Of a DNA stretch of 64,000 nucleotides, positions 41,091 to 48,569 are shown one piece after another. The notes under the pieces are model-generated. The model saw nothing but the letters and a program-made list of their open reading frames with translations, ran no database searches and was not told the DNA's origin. This DNA is from Neiella holothuriorum. Its GTDB lineage: Bacteria; Pseudomonadota; Gammaproteobacteria; Enterobacterales; Neiellaceae. The stretch lies in NCBI RefSeq assembly GCF_019457915.1, contig NZ_JAHZSS010000001.1, positions 186,001 through 250,000 of the forward strand, read 5' to 3'. The position numbers were made by a program, and so were the translations under genes. Each line of letters starts with the position of its first letter. Within the stretch, counting starts at the first letter, position 1.

Positions 41091-41597
41091 CTAGAGGTAG
41101 CTGCGTAAGTGTTCCAGTGCGTCGCTCACCATGCATTGCTCTAAGTATTGACTCAGATCGTCATCTTCAGAAGTTAAGCATTGAGGCGCCAGCGCTTCTA
41201 CTTTATCCATTAACGCCGATAACTGTTCAGGGCTAGCATCAGCTAAAGGCAACTCACTAATATCGCTAATCGCCGTTAGTTGAGCGTCTTGATTGGCTAA
41301 ACCAAAGAAGCAGCTTAACCAAGCATTAAGCTGATTCGGATCGGCTTTCATTCTTATCGCAATGTGACTCATTAGATCGCCCAGCCAGCGTGGCGATTGT
41401 TGCACTGCAACTTGTTGCCAATCATTCCACAATGCCTGCTGCTCAATTGTTTGAAATAACTCAGCTGGCGTTGGCGTCTCTAAGCTAGTGTCGTTCGCAA
41501 CAACTTGAACTTGCACATGGCCTTCGCCATCTGGGTGGCAAATGATCTCCGGTGCTTGGTATTGCAATAGTTGCTCAATCGTATCCATAAGCATCAC
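41091..41597 (-). CDS. Acidic hypothetical protein
   Basis: A 168-residue, strongly acidic protein without signal peptide or membrane segment. The N-terminal part has beta-strand character (APEIICHPDGEGHVQVQVVA), and the rest looks helical, with conserved-looking RWLGDLMSHIAIRMKAD and a Cys in a hydrophobic helix (AWLSCFFGLA). I do not recognise the family. Start choice is open: ATGs at 41597, 41594 and 41588; the last begins DTIEQLLQYQAPE. It has its own terminator and sits alone between convergent and tandem neighbours. Confidence 0.7.
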   Translation of the reverse strand: MMLMDTIEQLLQYQAPEIICHPDGEGHVQVQVVANDTSLETPTPAELFQTIEQQALWNDWQQVAVQQSPRWLGDLMSHIAIRMKADPNQLNAWLSCFFGLANQDAQLTAISDISELPLADASPEQLSALMDKVEALAPQCLTSEDDDLSQYLEQCMVSDALEHLRSYL

Positions 41598-41756
41598 TCG
41601 TGCCGCTATATTGGAAAAATAGTAGCAATAGATTTGCCATTGAACTGCGCACTAGCTCACTGCTCCGACTCGATTAAGGGAATTACTTGCCGATTGTTTC
41701 GAGTAACTTGACCATTTGTGCACCCAATTTGTATGCCGACACCGGGTTTTGCCGGG

Positions 41757-42740
41757 TTACCAACGCTGAGGCGCAGCAGGTTTGTTGGCCAAAATAGTGT
41801 CGATTTGTTCCATGACCTGCGGCGTTAATTTATCGGCGTGGCTGACCGCTTGCAGGTTGTCTTGCAATTGTGCCAATTTGGATACGCCAAGAATAATGCT
41901 GCTGACCTGTGGATTTGCCAAACACCAATTGAGTGCCAAGTGATGCAGAGGCAGCTCTAAGGATTGGGCCAATTCATCGAGCTGCTTAATCTGCGCCAGC
42001 TTGTTGTCTTCACCCATTAGCATGTCGCGTAACCATTCATAGCCGGGCAGCGCGAGACGGCTATCATCTGGAATGCCATTTAAATATTTACCGGTTAGCA
42101 AGCCACTAGCGAGTGGTGAGAAGCTTGTGATCCCAAGTCCAGTTAATGAATAGAGCGGTGCGAATTCGCCCTCAACTTTGTCACGCGTGAGCATGTTGTA
42201 CTGTGGTTGCTCCATCACAGGAGCAATTAGGTTTTCAGCTTTGGCGACGGCCCAAGCTTCAGTGATTTGCTGCGCATTCCACTCGGAGGTACCCCAATAC
42301 ATCACTTTGCCTTGGCTTACCAAATCGTGCATGGCGCGCACGGTTTCATAAATTGGTGTATCGATGTCGGGGCGATGGCAGTAGTACAAGTCTAAGTAGT
42401 CGACTTGCAGGCGCGACAGGGCTGCGTGGCACGCATCAAATACGTGCTTACGGCTCAGCCCGCGTTGGGTTGGTTTTTCTCCACCCCAAAACACTTTACT
42501 CGACACCACAAAGCTATCTCTACTCCAACCGAGGTCGGCAATGGCTTGACCCATCAAACGCTCAGCCTCGCCCGCTTCATAACCTTCTGCATTGTCAAAG
42601 AAGTTAATACCAGCATCGTAGGCGTGCGCCATGATGGCTTTGGCATCAGCTAAATCCACTTGTTGACCAAAAGTGACCCAAGAGCCAAGGCTAAGCTCGC
42701 TTACTTGCAGGCCGCTGCGGCCTAGTCGTCGGTATTGCAT
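41757..42740 (-). CDS. Aldo-keto reductase
   Basis: An NADPH-dependent aldo-keto reductase of the potassium-channel-beta-subunit/YghZ-like branch. It begins QYRRLGRSGLQVSELSLGSW. The catalytic tetrad is visible as Asp and Tyr in FFDNAEGYEAGEAE (about 47-60), Lys in SSKVFWGG and His in LYYCHRPD. The NADP-binding SSIILGVSKLAQLQDNL block is near the C terminus. I chose the ATG at 42740, which has GGAG seven bases ahead and gives 327 residues. Longer frames up to 42800 lack support. A LysR gene lies divergently and is probably its regulator. Confidence 0.93.
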   Translation of the reverse strand: MQYRRLGRSGLQVSELSLGSWVTFGQQVDLADAKAIMAHAYDAGINFFDNAEGYEAGEAERLMGQAIADLGWSRDSFVVSSKVFWGGEKPTQRGLSRKHVFDACHAALSRLQVDYLDLYYCHRPDIDTPIYETVRAMHDLVSQGKVMYWGTSEWNAQQITEAWAVAKAENLIAPVMEQPQYNMLTRDKVEGEFAPLYSLTGLGITSFSPLASGLLTGKYLNGIPDDSRLALPGYEWLRDMLMGEDNKLAQIKQLDELAQSLELPLHHLALNWCLANPQVSSIILGVSKLAQLQDNLQAVSHADKLTPQVMEQIDTILANKPAAPQRW

Positions 42741-42798
42741 TGGATACTCCATTGTGAGCAAGAATGAACAAAGGTGAGCGTTGTACTGAATGGCACTC

Positions 42799-42884
42799 AT
42801 TATAGGTGTTGATCAGGTTGGAAAAAGCGATGTAGCTAAAAAGACAGTTTGATATACCAACCAATGGTTTGTTGTTAATGGTTT
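42799..42884. promoter_or_regulatory. Divergent AKR / LysR control region
   Basis: A perfect TATAAT for the aldo-keto reductase (complement at 42799-42804) lies about 60 bases before its ATG. On the LysR side two direct copies of AATGGTTT (42863-42870 and 42877-42884) are spaced 14 bases apart and may be regulator half-sites. Inferred from position and sequence only. Confidence 0.45.
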
Positions 42885-42930
42885 ATTATCAAATAATAGA
42901 GTGGATTCATGAAAGCTGAGGACTTAACGA

Positions 42931-43839
42931 TTGGCCAAATCACATAAGCGGATAGAGCGGCTTTTACTGTTTTCGAAGGTTGCCGAACACCTTAGCTTTT
43001 CAAAAGCAGCGGATGAATTAGATATTTCTCGTAGTTACTTATCGCAGCAGATCAGCCAAGTAGAATCCGAACTTAAAACGCAGTTGTTGATTCGTTCTAC
43101 CCGAAAAGTTCGGTTAACCACTGAAGGGCAAAAGGTGTTGCGGCAAATGCTCGACATTAATCGCACATTGCTGGATATCGAGCGAGATCTCAGCCATAGC
43201 GATCAATCCGTCAGTGGCGTGTTACGCATCACCGCTCCTGCATTTTTTGGTTCGGCGTATCTGATGCAAATTTGCAATTCGTTTCGCCAGCAATATCCGC
43301 AAGTTGAATTCGAAATTGATGTTGGCAATCACTTAGAAGATCTTGCCAAGCGCAATTACGATCTGGCTATCCGAGTTACTGAGCAACCGCCGGAGAATAT
43401 GATTGCGCGCCAACTCACCTGTTACGAGCATTGGATTTGCGCTAGCGATGAATACTTGGCGAGAGCTGGCATACCAGAGCAGCCGGCTGATTTACGCCAT
43501 CATCAATGCTTATCGCATCCAGATTGGCGTAATTGGGTGTTACATCGAATCGTCAAAGGGCACGATGAGGTGAGTGATATTGCCACCCATGGGGGCTTTG
43601 CTGTCAATGACTATGGCGTGTTGGTAGAAGCTTGTTTAGCCGGTAATGGGTTGGTGCGAGCGCCGCAGCATCTACTAGAGCCGCATGTTGCGGCTGGCCG
43701 GTTACAGCGATTGTTTCAAAACTATCAGATTGAGTCGCGCCACGTTTGGCTGGTCTACCCGCAACGTATTGAACACTCCACTCGAATGAAGCTGTTTATT
43801 GCTCATCTGTTGGCGCAGTTTGAGTCATCGCCGACTTAA
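42931..43839 (+). CDS. LysR-family transcriptional regulator
   Basis: A 302-residue LysR regulator: winged helix-turn-helix at about 8-66 (LLLFSKVAEHLSFSKAADELDISRSYLSQQ) and a co-inducer domain from about 95 (GVLRITAPAFFGSAYLMQI), with the typical NYDLAIRVTEQP loop near 148-159. The best start is TTG at 42931, with GAGG ten bases ahead; no in-frame ATG fits before the HTH. It is divergent from the aldo-keto reductase and likely controls it and itself. Its last 44 bases overlap the RNA methyltransferase gene on the other strand. Confidence 0.92.
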   Translation: MAKSHKRIERLLLFSKVAEHLSFSKAADELDISRSYLSQQISQVESELKTQLLIRSTRKVRLTTEGQKVLRQMLDINRTLLDIERDLSHSDQSVSGVLRITAPAFFGSAYLMQICNSFRQQYPQVEFEIDVGNHLEDLAKRNYDLAIRVTEQPPENMIARQLTCYEHWICASDEYLARAGIPEQPADLRHHQCLSHPDWRNWVLHRIVKGHDEVSDIATHGGFAVNDYGVLVEACLAGNGLVRAPQHLLEPHVAAGRLQRLFQNYQIESRHVWLVYPQRIEHSTRMKLFIAHLLAQFESSPT

Positions 43840-44350
43840 ACTGAGTTTGATTATTGTTGTCGCGGCTGGCACGAATCAACTCATCGCCACCAAACGTTGA
43901 GTTGGATTTGGCCAACCGGTCGTACAGTACAACATTCACGGTGGCGGCAAGGTTCAAACAACCGATGGTGGGCACGTAAGTGACTCGGTCAGCACGATCG
44001 ATCATTGGTTGTGGTATTGAACCATCTTCGGGGCCAAACACATAAATAGCGTTCGCTGGGTGTTCAAATTCAGGCAAAGCTGTTGCCCCTTCAACCAAAT
44101 CAACGCAAACCACTGCAGTATTTGGCGGCAAGGTTGTCAGCAAATCATCAACGCTAGCAATGTCAAAATGGGCGGCGGCATTTTTTGTATCGGTATGAAA
44201 TTTGGCACCACGTTCCCAACGCTGACCAGTATAGCGAATGGCATCGGCCTTATAACACTGCGCGGCGCGTAACACAGCTCCAACGTTGGTGGCACTTTTG
44301 GGATTGAGCAAGCCAATGGTGACATGCGTTTGGTTGGTGGTTGTCGTCAT
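43796..44350 (-). CDS. TrmH/SpoU-family RNA methyltransferase
   Basis: A SPOUT methyltransferase that should 2'-O-methylate an rRNA or tRNA ribose. The three motifs are present: NPKSATNVGAVLRAA (motif 1, catalytic Asn and Arg), IYVFGPEDGSIPQ (motif 2, Glu in the knot) and GCLNLAATVNVVLYDRL (motif 3). The ATG at 44350 gives 184 residues starting TTTTNQTHVTIGLLNP; a longer frame reaches 44404. The target nucleotide cannot be told from sequence. It overlaps the end of the convergent LysR gene. Confidence 0.88.
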   Translation of the reverse strand: MTTTTNQTHVTIGLLNPKSATNVGAVLRAAQCYKADAIRYTGQRWERGAKFHTDTKNAAAHFDIASVDDLLTTLPPNTAVVCVDLVEGATALPEFEHPANAIYVFGPEDGSIPQPMIDRADRVTYVPTIGCLNLAATVNVVLYDRLAKSNSTFGGDELIRASRDNNNQTQFKSAMTQTAPTDEQ

Positions 44351-44513
44351 GGGAACGAGCGTCTCGGTTATACCGTGTTGCGAATTAGGCGCGGAATTGT
44401 ACATTGCGCACTATCCTAGCAACAAGTCGCTGGCGAAATATGGCGTAGCTCAATAATGATGTTCACGGTTAAAGCTATGCTGGCCCTATCAATGCTGAAC
44501 CACTAAGAACTGA

Positions 44514-44968
44514 ATGAACCGCTTACTGCTGTCTTTTCGTGTCATCGCCATATTGTCGATTTTCATCAGCCCTGTGAGTTGGAGTGCGTCAATATTGCAC
44601 CAACAGCAAAGCGTCAGCCGGGATTTCACTTACCTTAGTTTTCATGATGATGGCAACGACAATGCAGGGCCCTATGTGCGCGCCGACATCGTCGGTGGCG
44701 AGCACATGAGTTATGTTTATGTGGCTGGTTTTGCCGGCCAAGCCTATCGCATTGAGTTCAAGTCGCTTGATGGCGATGCTTCTGCAGTTGTTCATGGTGC
44801 TGGTGTGCGGATAGAGCGCCATGCCGATGACATCTCGGCTTGGTGGTGACGGCCCATGTTGAGACAGACCATAGCTGGATTGAAGTCGCAATGTCAGCCA
44901 TGACGGTTGGCAACTATCAATTAACCATTGCCAAGGAGATTGACCATGTCAGCAACAACGAGCGTTAA
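44514..44968 (+). pseudogene. Exported protein with a -1 frameshift
   Basis: The first frame encodes a signal peptide (LLLSFRVIAILSIFISPVSWSA) and a beta-rich domain, but it stops at 44847-44849 in the run TGGTGGTGA. Reading in the frame one base back from about 44840 continues a credible protein (LVVTAHVETDHSWIEVAMSA, then MTVGNYQLTIAKEIDHV) to a TAA at 44966-44968. Restoring one base would give about 151 residues that overlap the start of the next gene. The family is unknown. It could be a real disrupted gene, a sequencing error in a short repeat, or programmed frameshifting (least likely). Confidence 0.7.
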
Positions 44969-45125
44969 ACTGACGGAAGCTGAAGTGCTGGCATTGCAGG
45001 ATGCCATTGAAGCGGCATTCATGGAATTGAGATTCCGCGGGTGCGATGACAACCACAAAATGTTGAAGCAACTTAGTGCGGCCCGTAGCGCCTTACTTGA
45101 TGCACGCTCACGCTCGGCGAATTAG
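44946..45125 (+). CDS. Small hypothetical protein
   Basis: A 59-residue protein starting at ATG 44946 with a strong AGGAG ribosome site eight bases ahead. It is mostly helical (LTEAEVLALQDAIEAAFMEL, then MLKQLSAARSALLDARSR) with one Cys. It has no signal peptide and no family I recognise. Its start overlaps the frame-corrected end of the preceding exported protein, so the two may be translationally coupled. Confidence 0.7.
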   Translation: MSATTSVKLTEAEVLALQDAIEAAFMELRFRGCDDNHKMLKQLSAARSALLDARSRSAN

Positions 45126-45262
45126 CAACACACAGAAGCCGAGCAGCCTGCTGTTTTAACTGCCATTTCTTGTCTGACAAATGTTGCAACTTAGAGTTAT
45201 TGAACTAATCTCTGCGGATGCATTGATTTGTAGCTATATGTTGTAGAACTAAGGATAAGTGA

Positions 45263-46078
45263 ATGGAAAATTACGTTGAACAGGGTGTGACGCTTGCTAT
45301 GGCCTATCTGCCCAAAGTGTTGCTCGCCATTGTCTTTTTGTGGGTTGGCTGGTGGGCCATTAAAAAAGTTTTGGGCCTAACTGATTTGGCGATGAGCAAA
45401 AAAGATGTAGAGCCATCGTTACGCGGCTTTTTGACGAGCGTTCTTGGCGCCTTGCTTAAAGTCGCTTTGGTGATTTCAGTTGCCACCATGGTTGGCATTG
45501 AAATGACGGCCTTTATTGCGGTGTTGGGTGCTGCTGGCTTGGCAGTTGGTATGGCCTTGTCTGGCACGTTGCAGAACTTTGCTGGTGGCGTAATCATCTT
45601 ACTGTTCAAGCCTTACAAAGTGGGTGATGTGATTGAAGCACAAGGATTTATTGGTTCGGTATCCGATATCCAAATTTTTGTCACTATCCTCAAAACGCCA
45701 GATAACAAAACCATCATCATTCCTAACGCGCCTCTGTCTACGGGATCGCTGGTGAATTATTCCATTGAGAAAACCCGCCGAGTCGACTTTGTGTTTGGTA
45801 TTGGTTATGGCGATGACATCGATGAAGCACGAGCTGTGATCCAAGGGATTGTCGATGCCGATGAGCGTGTGATGAGCGATCCTGAGCCGTTTATCAAAGT
45901 GGGCGAATTAGCCGATTCGTCGGTGAATTTTACCGTGCGTTTATGGGTCAACTCGGAAGATTATTGGGGTGTGCATTTCGACACCATTGAAGCGGTTAAG
46001 AAATCCTTTGATAGCAAAGGCGTTTCGATTCCGTTTCCGCAACAAGATGTGTACCTGCATAAAGTTGAAAATCAGTAA
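45263..46078 (+). CDS. Small-conductance mechanosensitive channel (MscS family)
   Basis: A 271-residue MscS-type channel that opens under membrane tension to release solutes in osmotic downshock. Three transmembrane helices lie at about 14-32, 55-80 and 85-108. The pore helix AAGLAVGMALSGTLQNFAGG (about 93-112) has the Ala/Gly packing pattern of MscS TM3. The cytoplasmic beta and alpha-beta domains follow (FKPYKVGDVIEAQGFIGSV, IIIPNAPLSTGSLVNYS). AAGGA lies ahead of the ATG. The length is close to E. coli MscS (286). Confidence 0.95.
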   Translation: MENYVEQGVTLAMAYLPKVLLAIVFLWVGWWAIKKVLGLTDLAMSKKDVEPSLRGFLTSVLGALLKVALVISVATMVGIEMTAFIAVLGAAGLAVGMALSGTLQNFAGGVIILLFKPYKVGDVIEAQGFIGSVSDIQIFVTILKTPDNKTIIIPNAPLSTGSLVNYSIEKTRRVDFVFGIGYGDDIDEARAVIQGIVDADERVMSDPEPFIKVGELADSSVNFTVRLWVNSEDYWGVHFDTIEAVKKSFDSKGVSIPFPQQDVYLHKVENQ

Positions 46079-46093
46079 ATTCAGCTGAATACA

Positions 46094-46125
46094 AAAAAAG
46101 CCACCTGCAACCAGGTGGCTTTTTT
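46094..46125. terminator. Terminator after the MscS-type gene
   Basis: A perfect stem AAAAAGCCACCTG / CAGGTGGCTTTTT with loop CAAC, 16 bases after the stop. It works on either strand and also faces the small minus-strand gene. Confidence 0.92.
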
Positions 46126-46139
46126 ATTTGGCAGAATGA

Positions 46140-46304
46140 CTATAGGCGCGCTTCGGAAATATGAATTTCGACATAGCGTTCGGCCAATTCAAATGATCCG
46201 AAACATTCAACAATGCGCTCAATCGCATCAACACGTTCTTGCGGTTTGCTAAAATCGTTAGCTGTTTGGAGCCAGCTATAAACCAGAGGAGGGGAGATGT
46301 TCAC
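46140..46304 (-). CDS. Small conserved-looking protein (54 residues)
   Basis: A short frame with a GTG start at 46302-46304, an AAGGA ribosome site six bases ahead, and a stop directly before a strong terminator. The product (NISPPLVYSWLQTANDFSKP, then VDAIERIVECFGSFELAERY) is helical with regular amphipathic spacing and natural codon use, and it fills an otherwise empty gap. It is too short for usual gene finding. The family is not recognised. Confidence 0.65.
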   Translation of the reverse strand: MNISPPLVYSWLQTANDFSKPQERVDAIERIVECFGSFELAERYVEIHISEARL

Positions 46305-46568
46305 TGAAAATCCTTTTCGTTATCGTTGCTCAAATCCCTTGAGTCGAGATTGCTAATATAACTGATTTAATTGATATAAATAAGTGATGTAAAACAGGTT
46401 TAGAGCTATGACTTTAATCGCTTAGTGGTTTTTTGTCGGTATTGGCTTTATCAACTCAAAGCACCATCCTCACGCAGCAAAGCCTCTTAGCAACAATTCT
46501 ACTTTTCTCGCCGCTACGGTTGTGCCACGATTGGCCGGTGTTTTTTTGTGGTGAAAAGTTTTCGTTCT

Positions 46569-48464
46569 ATGAAATCAATTGTTTCTTATGTCTCAGCCGC
46601 CTTGATCATCATGGCGACGCTTGGTTGCTCGCCGCAGCCTGAATCTGCAACGCCTCAAGCCGGTCAAACAACTGCCGCCGTTGAATCGGTCGAGGTGTCA
46701 ACCAATGCTGCCGATCCTCATTCGTACAGCAACTTTGACCAAGTTGTTGTGCGCCATGTGGCGCTTGATTTAGCTGTTAATTTTGAACGCTCAGTACTGG
46801 CGGGTAGCGCCACACTCACATTGGAGCATTTGCAGCCCGGTGTCTCACAGTTGATACTTGATAGCCGCGATTTGATGGTTTCCAAAGTGACTGCTGGTGA
46901 TGCTGAATTAGCGTTTCAACTCGCGCCAGCCGATCATCACCTCGGTAGTGCGTTGATCATTGAATTACCGACGCAGCTTGAAACCGTCACCGTTCACTAC
47001 GAAACATCGCCTAGTGCATCCGGTTTACAGTGGCTTACGCCAGAGCAAACGGCTGGCAAAAAACAGCCATTTTTGTTTAGCCAAGCGCAGGCCATTCATG
47101 CGCGTAGCTTTATTCCATTGCAGGATTCGCCGAGTGTGCGGATCACTTACCAAGCACGCATTACCACTGCGCCAGAATTGCTAGCTGTGATGAGTGCCAG
47201 CAACGAGCCCGATACGGCGCGCGACGGTGAGTATCACTTCACCATGCCGCAGCCCATTCCGGCCTACCTCATAGCCATCGCCGTGGGCGACTTGCAGTTT
47301 GCTCCTATGGGTAAGCGCACAGGCGTTTACGCTGAGCCAAGCGTATTGGCTTCAGCTGTGGCGGAGTTTGAAGATACCGAATCGATGCTGGAAGTGACCG
47401 AGCAACGTTACGGTGCGTACAGCTGGGATCGCTATGACTTATTGATCTTGCCGCCCTCGTTCCCGTTTGGTGGCATGGAAAATCCACGTTTATCATTTAT
47501 CACACCAACGGTGATTGCTGGTGATAAGTCGCTGGTGTCGCTTATTGCACATGAATTAGCGCATTCGTGGTCGGGCAATACGGTCACTAACGCGAGTTGG
47601 CGCGACTTGTGGCTGAACGAAGGTTTCACCACATACCTGACTTACCGCATCATGGAGATGATATACGGCACTGAACGTTACGACATGGAAGCGTTGCTAG
47701 GCTTTCAAGATCTTCAAGCCGATATGGCGGTGATGGCGCCAGAAGATACTCGCTTACAAATTGACTTGGCGGGGCGCGATCCCGATGAAGTCTTTAGTGA
47801 TGTTCCTTATGAAAAAGGCGCCCTGTTCTTACGCGAGATCGAACAGCAGGTTGGCCGCGAAGCGTTTGATGCGTTCTTGCTGCAATACTTTGCTGATTTC
47901 GCCTTCAAGAGCTTAGACACCGCAACTTTTGAGGCTTACATCAAAGAGAAATTGATTAAACCTTATGACTTGGATGAAACACGCATTGTTTCTTGGATTC
48001 ATATGCCGGGCTTGCCAGACGGGCACCCAATGCCGAAGTCACCGGCATTTACGTTGGTTGATCAAGCACGGACTGCTTGGCTGGCTGGTGAGTTAAATGC
48101 CGCCGCCCTCACTACCGACAACTGGGTTGTTCATCAATGGCTGTATTTCCTGAACAACATGCCTGAAACCTTAACCCAAGAGCAACTCGCAGATTTAGAT
48201 GGCGCCTTTGCATTAACTAACAGCAGCAACAATGAAATAGCCCACAGCTGGCTCATGTTGGTGGTGGCTAATGATTACAAACCGGCATGGCCGCAACTGG
48301 AAAGCTTCCTGAAAAGTATTGGCCGCAATAAGCTGGTGAAGCCGCTCTATGAATCGCTCAGCCAAACGCCAGAAGGCAAAGCGTTTGCCAAACGTGTGTT
48401 TGATGAAGCAAAAGCTGGTTATCACCCGCTGACGGTGAAAATTAACGAGAAGTTCGTGAACTAG
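46569..48464 (+). CDS. M1-family aminopeptidase lipoprotein
   Basis: A zinc aminopeptidase of the leukotriene-A4-hydrolase-like M1 branch. From ATG 46569 the N terminus is a lipoprotein signal ending in TLGC, so the enzyme is probably anchored in the envelope. The N-terminal beta saddle (about 45-240) is followed by the exopeptidase motif GGMENPRL and the zinc site HELAH (His328, Glu329, His332) with the third ligand Glu351 in LWLNEGF. A helical C-domain ends the 631-residue protein. An in-frame GTG at 46548 is a less likely start. It should trim peptides outside the cytoplasm. Confidence 0.92.
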   Translation: MKSIVSYVSAALIIMATLGCSPQPESATPQAGQTTAAVESVEVSTNAADPHSYSNFDQVVVRHVALDLAVNFERSVLAGSATLTLEHLQPGVSQLILDSRDLMVSKVTAGDAELAFQLAPADHHLGSALIIELPTQLETVTVHYETSPSASGLQWLTPEQTAGKKQPFLFSQAQAIHARSFIPLQDSPSVRITYQARITTAPELLAVMSASNEPDTARDGEYHFTMPQPIPAYLIAIAVGDLQFAPMGKRTGVYAEPSVLASAVAEFEDTESMLEVTEQRYGAYSWDRYDLLILPPSFPFGGMENPRLSFITPTVIAGDKSLVSLIAHELAHSWSGNTVTNASWRDLWLNEGFTTYLTYRIMEMIYGTERYDMEALLGFQDLQADMAVMAPEDTRLQIDLAGRDPDEVFSDVPYEKGALFLREIEQQVGREAFDAFLLQYFADFAFKSLDTATFEAYIKEKLIKPYDLDETRIVSWIHMPGLPDGHPMPKSPAFTLVDQARTAWLAGELNAAALTTDNWVVHQWLYFLNNMPETLTQEQLADLDGAFALTNSSNNEIAHSWLMLVVANDYKPAWPQLESFLKSIGRNKLVKPLYESLSQTPEGKAFAKRVFDEAKAGYHPLTVKINEKFVN

Positions 48465-48484
48465 TCTCCATACGAACCGCAATT

Positions 48485-48514
48485 AAAAAAAGCCACCTCC
48501 GGGTGGCTTTTTTA
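48485..48514. terminator. Bidirectional terminator between the M1 and GH94 genes
   Basis: A stem AAAAAAGCCACC / GGTGGCTTTTTT with loop TCCG, 20 bases after the aminopeptidase stop. It also faces the 3' end of the minus-strand GH94 gene. Confidence 0.9.
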
Positions 48515-48569
48515 TTGGCTGGAATCGGCTGCGATAAACTCATCGCAGCCTATGTGTTCTATGTCGCTA

